This document shows positions 53,124 to 62,200 of a stretch of 64,000 bases of DNA, one piece after another (within the stretch, counting starts at the first letter, position 1; each line of letters begins with the position of its first letter). The notes below the pieces were generated by a model. It made no database searches and was not told where the DNA came from. It saw nothing but the letters and a program-made list of their open reading frames with translations. The stretch lies in assembly GCF_016734815.1 (NCBI RefSeq), contig NZ_JAERQF010000022.1:1-64000 (forward strand), given 5' to 3'. The DNA is from Hymenobacter rubidus (GTDB lineage Bacteria; Bacteroidota; Bacteroidia; Cytophagales; Hymenobacteraceae). Made by a program: the position numbers and the translations under genes.

Positions 53124-53786
53124 CTACCCCAGCTCGCTGGCCAGGTGCCGAATGGCAATGCCGGGGCTGGCCAGGATGGGCACCAGGCGGTCGGCTGCGG
53201 CCAGCGCATCTACTACCCGCGCCATGGACGCCTGGGCTAGCACCACCACATCTACTTTGGTGACCAGGTCTTTGAGAGCCGCCGCAACAATGGCATCGTG
53301 GCGGGCGCCATCGCCGCTCATCAGCGACTCGAAGGCCCCTTCGCAGAGCACCGAGGTTAGCTCGATTTCCTTGCCGGCGCGGGCGGCGCGGCGCTGTACC
53401 AAGTCGCTGGTGGGGCCAAGAGTGGTGGCCAGCGTGGCGATGACGCCAATGCGCCGGCCGGTTTGCACGGCCTGGTCGGCCATGGGCTGGTCGACGCGCA
53501 GCACGGGCACGCCGGCCAGGCCAGCTGCCTGTTCCACCGCCGCGCCGATGGAGGAGCAGGTAACCAGCACGTAATCGGCCCCACCTTCTTCGGCCGACGT
53601 CACGTAGTTGACCACGCGGCGGGCAACCGCGGGCGTGAGGCTCCCCTCGCGGTTGATGGTGCGCACCAGACTGTCGTCGACGATGTTGAAAGTTTGCACG
53701 CCGGGCAGGTGCTCGGCGCAGAGCTGCTGAAACATGGGCACCAGCGTGGCGGAAGTGTGGACGAGGGCAAGGGTCTTGGTGGGCAT
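53124..53786 (-). CDS. Aspartate/glutamate racemase-fold protein
   Basis: A 220-residue protein of the Asp/Glu/hydantoin racemase superfamily. The first catalytic Cys is Cys77 (LVTCSSIG). The position of the second Cys, in the later strand, reads LAQASMAR, so Ala or Ser replaces it. Single-Cys members include arylmalonate decarboxylase, so a racemase reaction is doubtful. Start at 53786 because the upstream frame lies in repeat A. It may act as isomerase or decarboxylase on an acid sugar (inference). Confidence 0.8.
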   Translation of the reverse strand: MPTKTLALVHTSATLVPMFQQLCAEHLPGVQTFNIVDDSLVRTINREGSLTPAVARRVVNYVTSAEEGGADYVLVTCSSIGAAVEQAAGLAGVPVLRVDQPMADQAVQTGRRIGVIATLATTLGPTSDLVQRRAARAGKEIELTSVLCEGAFESLMSGDGARHDAIVAAALKDLVTKVDVVVLAQASMARVVDALAAADRLVPILASPGIAIRHLASELG

Positions 53787-53822
53787 GGTGGGCGAAGGGT
53801 TTTTGTTGAAATTAAATGAACG

Positions 53823-53911
53823 GTCATGCTGAGCGCAGCCGAAGCATCTCTGCCGCACTACTAAATGAATTGCTTGCGCAGTAGAGATGCTTCGGCTGCG
53901 CTCAGCATGAC
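53823..53911. repeat. Hairpin repeat family A, copy 7
   Basis: Arms 53823-53851 and 53883-53911 match over 29 bp without mismatch; core gctgagcgcagccgaagca. Confidence 0.85.
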
Positions 53912-53924
53912 GTTCGATAATCGT

Positions 53925-55268
53925 TCAGGTAAGCATGCAGCCTTCTAGCAGAACGCCGAAATACTCCGGGGCGCCGACCTGGCCGCCTTTGAAATTGACT
54001 TCGATGCCGTGCAAGGGCGAGCCGGGCGCGGAGGCCCGGCACAGCGGTGCGCCCGGGTACAGGGGCGCTACCATCTCCACAGCCTCAATGCCCATGGCGC
54101 GGGCGGCGAAGCTGGAGGTGTCGCCACCGGCTACTACCACCCGGCGTACACCCGTTTGGCGCACTACTTCGCGGGCGATATAGCCCAGTGCCGAGCCGAG
54201 CTTTTCGGCCGATAGGCTTTGAGTCCGGCTATCCGCACCGCCGTTGGTGTGGACGATGACGTTGCGGCCTTCCTGAAGAAGGGCGACGGCTTGCTGCTGA
54301 TACACAATCAATTCTTGTGCATCTTCGGCCACTTCCGTAGCTGCCAGAAGTGGGGCATCGAGCACCACTTCGGCGAAGCCATTGGCCGTGCCCCAGGCCA
54401 CCTGCCCAGCCGTGACCGGTGAGCAACTGCCCGATACCACCAGCAACGGAGCCGCGCGGCCGGGAGTGGGCCATTCGGTCACCGGCGTTAGCGTACCATT
54501 TTTTGCCCAGAGCTGTCCCAGCGCCATTTCGACACCGGAAGAGCCTACTGAAAAAAGCGGCTCCGCTTCGGTGGCGCAGCTGTCAATAGCCGCGCCGATG
54601 CCGAGTAGCTGTTCGTCATAAAGGGCATCGAATAAAATGACCTCGGCTCCTTCGCGTACTTGTGCGGCTAAGGCGGTCTGCATTTCGGCCAGTGGCCGGG
54701 TAATTTGCAGGATGTCGAGCAGCCCGATTTTCAGCCCGGTTTGTCGACCTAAATGCACGCGCAGGTCGCTTTCGTCGGCGGGCGTGGTGGGGTGCCGGCT
54801 CATCGACGGGTGCCGGTCGAGCCGGAAGATGCCGCCGTCACTGCCAATGCCCAAGCGCGCAAACAGGTTGCCGAAGGCGCAGTAGCGGCCCAGTGCCGGC
54901 GCGGCCACCAGCAGCGGTACGAAAGCGTTGGGAAACACCTTGCGCCCTACTTCAATGGCTTGCCCAATGCTGCCAACAGTGGGCGAGGAGTCGAATGTGG
55001 AGCACACTTTGTAATGCACATGCTGTGGCCGCAGCGCCCGCAACTGCGCAAAAGCGGGCTCCAACACGGCCTGCATGGCAGCCGGCGACATGGCCCGAGT
55101 GAGGCCGGCCACGCCAATGGCGTCCAGGCCGGGGTAAGCGGCGAGTTGGGCGGGCGTGGGCGGCGCGATGAACAGGGCCGTGCGCGCCCCGGCGCGGCTC
55201 AGGAATTCGAGCGCGTCGGTGCTGCCGGTGAAGTCGTCGCCGTAGTAGGCGAGGAGTAAGTTGTTCAT
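53925..55268 (-). CDS. Four-carbon/branched acid-sugar kinase (DUF1537)
   Basis: A 447-residue DUF1537 protein. The N-terminal domain starts YYGDDFTGSTDALE, its signature, and the C-terminal nucleotide-binding domain has VVSGSCSPVTAGQ and VVAGGDTSSFAARAMG. Characterised members phosphorylate four-carbon or branched acid sugars such as erythronate, threonate and 3-oxo-isoapionate. Its position directly after a RuBisCO-like gene is the arrangement described for the apiose enzymes OiaK and OiaX, so an OiaK-like role is plausible. Confidence 0.88.
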   Translation of the reverse strand: MNNLLLAYYGDDFTGSTDALEFLSRAGARTALFIAPPTPAQLAAYPGLDAIGVAGLTRAMSPAAMQAVLEPAFAQLRALRPQHVHYKVCSTFDSSPTVGSIGQAIEVGRKVFPNAFVPLLVAAPALGRYCAFGNLFARLGIGSDGGIFRLDRHPSMSRHPTTPADESDLRVHLGRQTGLKIGLLDILQITRPLAEMQTALAAQVREGAEVILFDALYDEQLLGIGAAIDSCATEAEPLFSVGSSGVEMALGQLWAKNGTLTPVTEWPTPGRAAPLLVVSGSCSPVTAGQVAWGTANGFAEVVLDAPLLAATEVAEDAQELIVYQQQAVALLQEGRNVIVHTNGGADSRTQSLSAEKLGSALGYIAREVVRQTGVRRVVVAGGDTSSFAARAMGIEAVEMVAPLYPGAPLCRASAPGSPLHGIEVNFKGGQVGAPEYFGVLLEGCMLT

Positions 55269-55280
55269 CTGGATTCGTTA

Positions 55281-55388
55281 GGACGTCATGTCGAGCGCAG
55301 CCGAGACATCTCGCGTGCTGAAGTAATCAAATCAGTCATAATTAGTTGGAGCACGCGAGATGTCTCGGCTGCGCTCGACATGACGTCC
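55281..55388. repeat. Hairpin repeat family A, copy 8 (39-bp arms)
   Basis: Arms 55281-55319 and 55350-55388 are perfectly complementary over 39 bp. The core (gtcatgtcgagcgcagccga) carries changes found in no other copy, on both arms. The right arm abuts the stop codon of the RuBisCO-like gene at 55389. Confidence 0.88.
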
Positions 55389-56633
55389 TCATTTGCTTCC
55401 GAATTTTTCAACAGCCGCGGCAAATTCCGGGTGCAGCGCCGCCGTTTCGATTAAGCTGCGGCCATCTACCGCGCCTTGCCAGGCTTGCTGCAGGGCCTGC
55501 ACGCCGGCCACCGGGCCCATGGGGTGGGCCAAAATGCCGCCGCCGGCCATGTAAAGCAAATCGGTAGTGTGGGTGCGGTGGTAGGTTTCGAACGCCTGCC
55601 CGCCCCACTGGCCCGACGACACCACCGGCAGCACCGAATAGCCGCCGAGCAGCGGCATCTGGCAAGCCTCAATAGACGCCACCACGCTGTCGTCCGATTC
55701 CCAGAACTTGTTCTGAATACCGTTGACGTGCAACTGGTCGACGCCCGCCAGCCGCCACAGTTTCTGGTAGGCGCGGAAATCGATGCCCAGCAGTGGATGG
55801 CGAGTCATCATGCCCCAGCCGTTGCGGTGCCCATGGATGGCGAGGGCGCGCTGGTCACAGATTTTGCGGGTGCCGGCCAGGCCCACGCTGTTGATGCTCA
55901 CCATGGCGCAGGTGCCGCCGGCCCGCACCACGTACTCGTAGCGGCGCAGCATCTCGTCTACTTCCCCGCTGATGTTGAAGGCGTACATCACCTTTTTGCC
56001 GGTGCGGTCGGCGTGCCGGTTGATGACAGCCATTACGGCATCGACGCGGGACTCGAAGGGCGAATTGGCGGCGGCCATTTGCAACTCGTCGTCCTTCACA
56101 AAGTCGATTCCGGCTTCGGCCAGCGTTTGCACCAAACCAGCCGTTTGCTCTGGCGTGAGGCCGATGCTGGGCTTGATGATAGTGCCGATGAGCGGCCGCC
56201 CCTGCACGCCGGTCAGCTCCCGGCAGCCCGCCACGCCGAAAGCCGGCCCGGCAAAGTGCTGCGCATACGAAGCCGGCACGTCAATGTCCATCAGCTTCAG
56301 CCCAGTAAACTGCCGAATTTCATACAGATTTCCCTGCAGTGTGGACACCAGCAGCGGCAGGTTGTAGCCAAAGTTCTCCACCGACCACGATACCTGCACC
56401 CGCGCCCGATGATACGCGCCGCTGCTGCTTTCCGCACCGCGAATAGCAGGTTCCTGCACCGTTTCCATGTGCTCCACCGATTCTACGCGGGCCGCAAAGC
56501 GCTGCTTGAGCTCCGCCGTTTCGCCGGGTACCGCCACGAAGGTGCCCGATGACTGTTCGCCCGCCAGCACAGCCGCCGCGTCTTCGGGGCGGAAAGGGGT
56601 TTCGATGTAGTAGGTGGCGGTAATGCGTTCCAT
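55389..56633 (-). CDS. RuBisCO-like protein (type IV), OiaX-like
   Basis: A 414-residue RuBisCO-superfamily protein without small subunit. It keeps the metal site Lys180-Asp-Asp182-Glu183 (FVKDDE, equal to the carbamylated Lys201/Asp203/Glu204 of RuBisCO) and Lys154 in IIKPSIGL. The loop around the RuBisCO Lys334 position differs, so it is not a carboxylase of ribulose bisphosphate. The neighbouring DUF1537 kinase points to the apiose enzymes OiaX or OiaT, which act on 3-oxo-isoapionate 4-phosphate. The substrate here is unproven. It should be cytoplasmic (no signal peptide). Confidence 0.87.
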   Translation of the reverse strand: MERITATYYIETPFRPEDAAAVLAGEQSSGTFVAVPGETAELKQRFAARVESVEHMETVQEPAIRGAESSSGAYHRARVQVSWSVENFGYNLPLLVSTLQGNLYEIRQFTGLKLMDIDVPASYAQHFAGPAFGVAGCRELTGVQGRPLIGTIIKPSIGLTPEQTAGLVQTLAEAGIDFVKDDELQMAAANSPFESRVDAVMAVINRHADRTGKKVMYAFNISGEVDEMLRRYEYVVRAGGTCAMVSINSVGLAGTRKICDQRALAIHGHRNGWGMMTRHPLLGIDFRAYQKLWRLAGVDQLHVNGIQNKFWESDDSVVASIEACQMPLLGGYSVLPVVSSGQWGGQAFETYHRTHTTDLLYMAGGGILAHPMGPVAGVQALQQAWQGAVDGRSLIETAALHPEFAAAVEKFGSK

Positions 56634-56659
56634 GGGTGGTATGTAAGATTAAGCAGCCC

Positions 56660-56753
56660 GTCATGCTGAGCGCAGCCGAAGCATCTCTACCGCTTTGTTG
56701 AGTCGATTAGATTACTTCTGCGGTAGAGATGCTTCGGCTGCGCTCAGCATGAC
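56660..56753. repeat. Hairpin repeat family A, copy 9
   Basis: Arms 56660-56693 and 56720-56753 are perfectly complementary over 34 bp; the loop is 26 nt. Confidence 0.85.
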
Positions 56754-56755
56754 GT

Positions 56756-57661
56756 TTACCCCTGAAAAATCGACTTCAAATACGCTGCATTCGCCCCGAA
56801 ATTCTTCTTCACATTGCGGGCGTCGCTGGCGTCGCGGGAGCGTTCAATCACCAGCCAGCCTTGCCAGTTGATGTCGGCTAGCGTTTGCTTCACTTTGCGC
56901 ATATCGAGGCGGGTGTTGTTTTGCAGCCACACGCCGTCCTCGTCGGTGGCGTGAATCTGGCAGATGCGTTTGCCGCCCAGAATCTTCAATTCCTGGTGCA
57001 GGTCGCGGCCTTCTTTTAGCGGGTTCGAGAAGTTGAAGTAAATCTGGATGTGCTTTGAATTGATGTCGTGCAGCAGCGCGACCTCGCCGGCGGCATCCAG
57101 CGCCGTTTCGATGCCGATGATGACATCGGCCTTCTTTGCCATTTCGCCCACCACTTTCAGCCGCTCCACGATGGCGGGGCGTAGCTCCGGGTTTTTGTGC
57201 AGGTCGCCTTGCGTGCCCAGCGGCAGAAAGGCAATCTTCACGTTCAGCGCCTTCATCGTGTCGATGCAGTCCTGCACCATGCGCTGGTAGGTAGGGCGTG
57301 TGGCGAAGGACTGGGCGTAGAAGCCCGTCATGGCCAGCGAGCAGATTTGCAGGTTTAGCTCCTTGGCCTTGTCGATAAACTGCTGCCGGATTTCGGGATT
57401 GGCGAGCTGGTTGTCGAAGGTTTCGCGCTGACCCAGGCCGCCCATGTCCACTTCCACGCCGTCGGCGCCAATGTCCTTGGTGAGCTGCAAAGCCCCCAGC
57501 TTCTGGCGCTTCAGAATCATCAAATCGACCACCGCGACTTTGTAGGTCAGTTTCTTTTTCGTGGGCGCCAGGGCACTGGCCCAGCGGGGCAGGAGCAGGC
57601 CACCCGACAGCAGCGAACCAGCTTTCAGGAAATCACGGCGGGAAAGGGTATCGGTTTTCAT
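56756..57661 (-). CDS. Exported xylose-isomerase-like TIM-barrel protein
   Basis: A 301-residue protein of the sugar-phosphate isomerase/epimerase (AP endonuclease 2) fold. The N-terminus has SRRDFLKAGSLLSGG, a Tat-type twin-arginine signal. Metal-site Glu and His residues are in IIGIETALD, IHATDEDG and VIERSRDA. Isomerase-like proteins with Tat signals are common near polysaccharide loci of this phylum, with unknown substrates. The cytoplasmic OiaC has the same fold, but the signal peptide argues against that role. It starts 12 nt after the acetylesterase stop on the same strand. Confidence 0.85.
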   Translation of the reverse strand: MKTDTLSRRDFLKAGSLLSGGLLLPRWASALAPTKKKLTYKVAVVDLMILKRQKLGALQLTKDIGADGVEVDMGGLGQRETFDNQLANPEIRQQFIDKAKELNLQICSLAMTGFYAQSFATRPTYQRMVQDCIDTMKALNVKIAFLPLGTQGDLHKNPELRPAIVERLKVVGEMAKKADVIIGIETALDAAGEVALLHDINSKHIQIYFNFSNPLKEGRDLHQELKILGGKRICQIHATDEDGVWLQNNTRLDMRKVKQTLADINWQGWLVIERSRDASDARNVKKNFGANAAYLKSIFQG

Positions 57662-57673
57662 CTCAAAACTGAT

Positions 57674-59215
57674 TTAGCGAGGCTTGTCGGTGCGAAAAGG
57701 GCGGGCTGGCAGTCCGGCTTCGGAGAACAGGTTGGGCTGGGCCACTTCGTCCCAGCCGAAGCGCACGGCCGTGGGCCGCTGCACGCCGGGCGCCGAAACC
57801 AGCACCTGCGAACCCTGGAGGCGGGCCTGCGCGGGCACAAACACGCCATCGGGCCCGGCAATGGTGAAATCCGTCAGCGGCTTGCCGTCTTTGCTTACCA
57901 GCGGCGCAGCCGAAGCGAATGAAACGGTGGCCACGTCACCCTTCACTTTCAGGCTGCGGAACACCGGCCCTTCGGCCACCACGCCGGGTACTTTGTAAGT
58001 GTTTGCCAGCGCCAGCAGCGCCAGCCGCCGCCCGATTTCCCATTTGAAACCGGGGTGAATGCCGCCCTCGGTGTTGGCCAGGTCGGTGGTTTCAATCATG
58101 GCCGTGTGCGGCACTTGCAGCACCGCCGCCTGCGCCTCGCGGAACAGGGGCAGGGTTTCACGCGTCAGCACCACTTTGTCGTGGGTGTCGGAATATTTGA
58201 ACGGGGCCAGCGACACGTAATAGAACGGCAGGCTCTGGTCGCCCCAGGATGTGCGCCAGCTGCTGATGAGTGTGCGCATTTTCTGGGTGTAGGTGCTGGT
58301 TTCGGCCAGAAAACAGTTGCTTTCGCCCTGGTACCACAGGAAGCCGCGCATCGCCAGCGGCACCAGTGGCCGCACCATGGGCTCCCAGAATTTGCCCGGC
58401 TCACCGTCTACTTTCTGCCCTGTGAAGGCAGGGTCTTTAGCAAAAGCTTCCGTTGAAATCCAGGGCTCGATGCGGCTGCCGGGCACCGAGGTGGCCACCA
58501 TGCCGACCGGCACGTTTAGGCGCTTATTCAGCTCTTTGGCGAAGAAATAAGCGGCGGCGGAGAACGAGCGCAGTGCCGAATCTTCGGCCACAGCCCAGTC
58601 GCGGTGCAGCGAATCGGGCTTGGGCAACGTCTTGCGGTTGACCAGGAAAATGCGGATAGCGGGGTTGTGGGCCACGTTTAGCTCGTCCACCGGATTAGGG
58701 CCGGGCACGTCGGGGCGCGTCACCTTGCTGTTTTTGCGCATGGTGTATTCCATGTTCGACTGGCCGGAACACACCCAGACTTCGCCCACCAAAACATTGT
58801 GCAGCCGGATGGTATTGGTGCCCGAAATCAGCAGCTCAGCCGGCACGGCCGAGGCTTGGAGCGGCTTCAGTAGCACCTGCCACTTACCAGCAGCATCTGC
58901 CTTGGTGCTAGGGTGCTGGCCGGCAAACTGCACCGTCACGGTTTCGCCCGGCGCGGCCATGCCCCAGATGGGCACGGGCTTCTCGCGTTGCAGCACCATG
59001 TTGTGCCCGAGAATGCGGGGAAGGGTGATGGCGGCGTGAGCGGGGAAGGTGAGGAAAAGCGCCAGAACGATGTATAAACGCGACCCTTCGCGTCTCGGCG
59101 TTGAACGACTCGAACCGTTTCGCCCAGTTGTTCCCGGCGTCATTGTCCGAATACTGTCGTTCAACGCCGAGACGCGAAGGGTCGCGTCTCTACACTGTTT
59201 TGATGTCGTCCTCAT
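57674..59215 (-). CDS. Sialate O-acetylesterase-type carbohydrate esterase with interrupted signal peptide region
   Basis: A 513-residue SGNH/GDSL esterase: nucleophile in SGQSNMEY, the GWRIEPW-like block SRIEPW, FLWYQGESN and the His of GGIHPGFK. It removes acetyl groups from glycans; RG-II and pectin carry such groups. The ATG at 59215 overlaps the stop of the upstream gene (ATGA), supporting this start. Between this ATG and the hydrophobic signal core (LYIVLALFLTFPAHA, coded near 59030-59075) lie 45 codons that include the 32-bp-arm hairpin 59078-59187. The hairpin contains no stop in frame, so the gene stays open but gains an Arg-rich extension of about 40 residues. Confidence 0.85.
   Translation of the reverse strand: MRTTSKQCRDATLRVSALNDSIRTMTPGTTGRNGSSRSTPRREGSRLYIVLALFLTFPAHAAITLPRILGHNMVLQREKPVPIWGMAAPGETVTVQFAGQHPSTKADAAGKWQVLLKPLQASAVPAELLISGTNTIRLHNVLVGEVWVCSGQSNMEYTMRKNSKVTRPDVPGPNPVDELNVAHNPAIRIFLVNRKTLPKPDSLHRDWAVAEDSALRSFSAAAYFFAKELNKRLNVPVGMVATSVPGSRIEPWISTEAFAKDPAFTGQKVDGEPGKFWEPMVRPLVPLAMRGFLWYQGESNCFLAETSTYTQKMRTLISSWRTSWGDQSLPFYYVSLAPFKYSDTHDKVVLTRETLPLFREAQAAVLQVPHTAMIETTDLANTEGGIHPGFKWEIGRRLALLALANTYKVPGVVAEGPVFRSLKVKGDVATVSFASAAPLVSKDGKPLTDFTIAGPDGVFVPAQARLQGSQVLVSAPGVQRPTAVRFGWDEVAQPNLFSEAGLPARPFRTDKPR
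59078..59187. repeat. Hairpin repeat family C inside the acetylesterase gene
   Basis: Arms 59078-59109 and 59156-59187 match over 32 bp without mismatch; the loop is 46 nt. The arms share cgttgaacga with the repeat at 1-34, but the outer sequence (acgcgacccttcgcgtctcg) differs. With three mismatches the stem extends to 59071 and 59194. Confidence 0.9.
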
Positions 59216-62200
59216 TTCCGCGCTAACCAAATGACTTCTGCTCCACCACCTGCACCATTCAACGTCACTTGTTTGCCGCCTTTCACCGTCTCGTTCGTGT
59301 TGCTCAGCGCGCCGGTTTTGGGGTTGATGTGGCGCACGGCAAACGTGCCGCTCATCCCCGACAAATCGACCTGCACCGGCGACTGGCTCTCCCGGTACAG
59401 CAACAGGCCGGTTTTGCCGTCGCCCATCGCCCACTGGTCGGCGGGCTGGCCGGGTAGCTCCAGGGGCTTCATCCCGGCTACGGCCGTTGCAAACCCGGCA
59501 TCGGCCACGCGGGGCAGGCTGGCCATCGAGCCGCCGGCCAGCAGCACGGCCCAGCCGAAGGCGTCGTAGCCATCAGCCGAATACAGCACGGCTTTATCGG
59601 GAAACTGCTGGCGGTACTCGCGCACGGCCCGGTACACCTGCTCGAACGAGCTGCGCTTGGGCGGCGTGAGGCGGGCGTGCTGGCGCGGGGCCAGGTTCTG
59701 GCCGCCGGCCGGCGCGTAGGCCTGGCCGTTGAACTGGTAGTGCCAGTAATTGATGTCGATGACGTCGACCACCTTGGCCCGCGCCGCATCGGCCAGAATG
59801 GCGTCCTGCACGTCTTTGGTGGTGCTCAGGGCGATGGTGGGGTGCTGGCCGCTTTCGGCTTCCCACTCCTTGATGGTATCGAGCCAGAACTGCACGAAGG
59901 CCAGCGGACCGGTAAACTCGGCCCCGATGAGGTGAATGACGCCGGTTTTGCCCTTGAAATTATCGAGGCACTGGCGGATGTAGGCACGGTGCAGCGGCCG
60001 GCGCACGGGGTTGGTTACGTCGTAAAACTGCTCGGCCATGAAGATGCGCTTGTCGCCGGCGTAGGGCGCAGGCTCCGGGAAGCCGGTGCTGTTCACGTTG
60101 TTCACCGGCCGCCAGGGGAAGTCGGCGTAGTGCGCGCCGGCCTCGATGATGTTGTGCTGGAAGTAGTGCTGGTTGAGCAGCACGAGGCCCTTCTGGTCAG
60201 CCAAATCGGCGAACTGATTCAGGCGGCTCCAGTACCAGGCATTGTACTTGGTGAGGTCGTAGCGGCTGAGGCCGTCCCAGGCCAGGTCCTTACCGCTGCG
60301 GGCAAAGGGCAACTCGTAGAACGGCGCCCACACCTCGCCGTCCATCCGGCGGATGCGCTCGTGGTCGTCGCGCCGGCGCTCGTACCATAGGCCGTAGTTG
60401 TGGTGCAGGGCCACCACGTTTTGCGCCCGCATCGAGTCGGTCATTTCCTGCAAATCATCGGTCAGCCCGCGGCCAATCTGGCCTGGCACGAAGCGCGTAA
60501 CGTGCGGCTTGGGGTTGAGCAGGCCGTAGGGGCGGGCACTGCCGTTCCACCACGGCACCTCTTGGCGGCGGCCAAGCACTAAGGCGTTGCCGCGCACCAG
60601 CACACCCTGCGCCACATGCAGTGGGGCTGCATAGGTAGGCGCCGGGGCAGTTTTTACCTTCAGTTTGTCGATACTGGGAGCCGAATTCTGAATGGCAATG
60701 GGCTGGCGCGTGGGCGCGGCTTTCACCAGCTCCAGCACGGTAGTAGCGGGGTTCACCGAGAGCCTGGTCAGCTCCTGCGCCACGGCCACCTTGGGGCTGC
60801 TCGATGCCTCAGTGGGCACGGGCAGCAGGATGGCACGAGCCTTGGCCGCATCGCCCAGCCGCTCCTGCAGCTGCGCGTAGTAGAGGCTGCGCGGGTTGAT
60901 GTTTTCGTTGGATTGGTCCCAGTAGCCATTGCCGGCGAACTGCGCCCAGGTGCCAAAGGCCCAGTTCTGAGCTGTGGGGGGCTGATAGCAGTCCACCCGG
61001 GCAGCGGTGCATTGCCAGAACACGCTGTTGGCCACGGCCCAGCCGGCACCCTGCCCGTCCTGCTCGCGGTTGCCGAAGCGCAGGGCCTGGCCGTATTCCT
61101 TGATGATGTCGAATAGCACTCCGGAAGCCCAACTGTCCACGCCACCGCTGAAACTCAGGGCCTGTTCAGCCTCGCACTGCACGAAGGCATTGGGGCCGGG
61201 CGCGCAGAAGCCCAGCGCAAAGTCATGATAGCCATTCTCGGCATACAGCCGCTGAAACAGCGTCTGCGAGCCCAGGGTATAAAAGGTGTTGCGCCGCTCG
61301 TTGCCAATTTCCGACACCGGTTCGGTCGAAATGCAGTCCTCCACCGTCAAACGGCGGGTAGTAGACTGGGCCAGCACGGCCGAGCCGGCGAAGTGCCGGA
61401 ACGCCACTTGCCGCACCCAGGCATCTTGGGCATTCTCCATATCAATGGCCACCCAGCGGTGGTTTTCGTCTTTGGGATTGGCGGCGTCAAAGGTGGATTC
61501 GAGTCGCAGGTTCTCCACGCCGACCTGTGAAATCAGGCCCGGCCAGGTGTAGCGCGCCACGGTGCCGCCGCCGTAGGTTTGGTCGAGGGCCGTGGTGAGC
61601 GGCGCGTCCAGCGTGATGCCGTTGGCATCCACGGCCACCACCTGGCGGTCCCAGGCAAGGTCGCGTTGGCCGGGCTTCCAGCCCAGCGCCGAGAGGCCGC
61701 CGCCGAAAGTTTCCATCCCAAGCCTGTGCACCCAGGCGGCCGTGCTGGGCCGCCGCACTTGCACCCGGTCGCCCACTTTGAAGGTGCTGGCGTTAGCCAC
61801 TTTTAGCGTACGGGCATTCACCGGCACGTACTTGTCGGCGATGGCAACTGCGGTTTCAAACCGGCGGTCGTTGCGTCCGCCCACCGTAATCAAATGGTCG
61901 CGCGTTACGCCCGTGCCGATAACGCTGGTGCCGCCGTCGCCCATGCCGCTGCCGCGCAGCACCACGCCCGAAGCGCGAATAAATAGCCGCCCGGCTACTT
62001 CATACGTGCCTTTTTCCAGCAGCACCGCGCCGCGCAGTCCGTCCTTGCCCACCGGCAAAGCGGCCACATAGTCCAGCGCCGATTGAATGCGCGCCGTGGC
62101 ATCGCCGGCCTTCACCGGCACCGTGACTTTAATGGTGGCAGTGGGAATAGCTGCCTCGCCCGCCCGGTAGCCGGCGTAGGAAAAGTCAGGCACCCGATTG

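Noticed and set aside
53925..55268. DUF1537 gene as an OtnK-type threonate kinase
   Set aside because: OtnK partners (OtnC aldolase, OtnI isomerase) are absent; the RuBisCO-like neighbour favours another substrate, although this is not proven.
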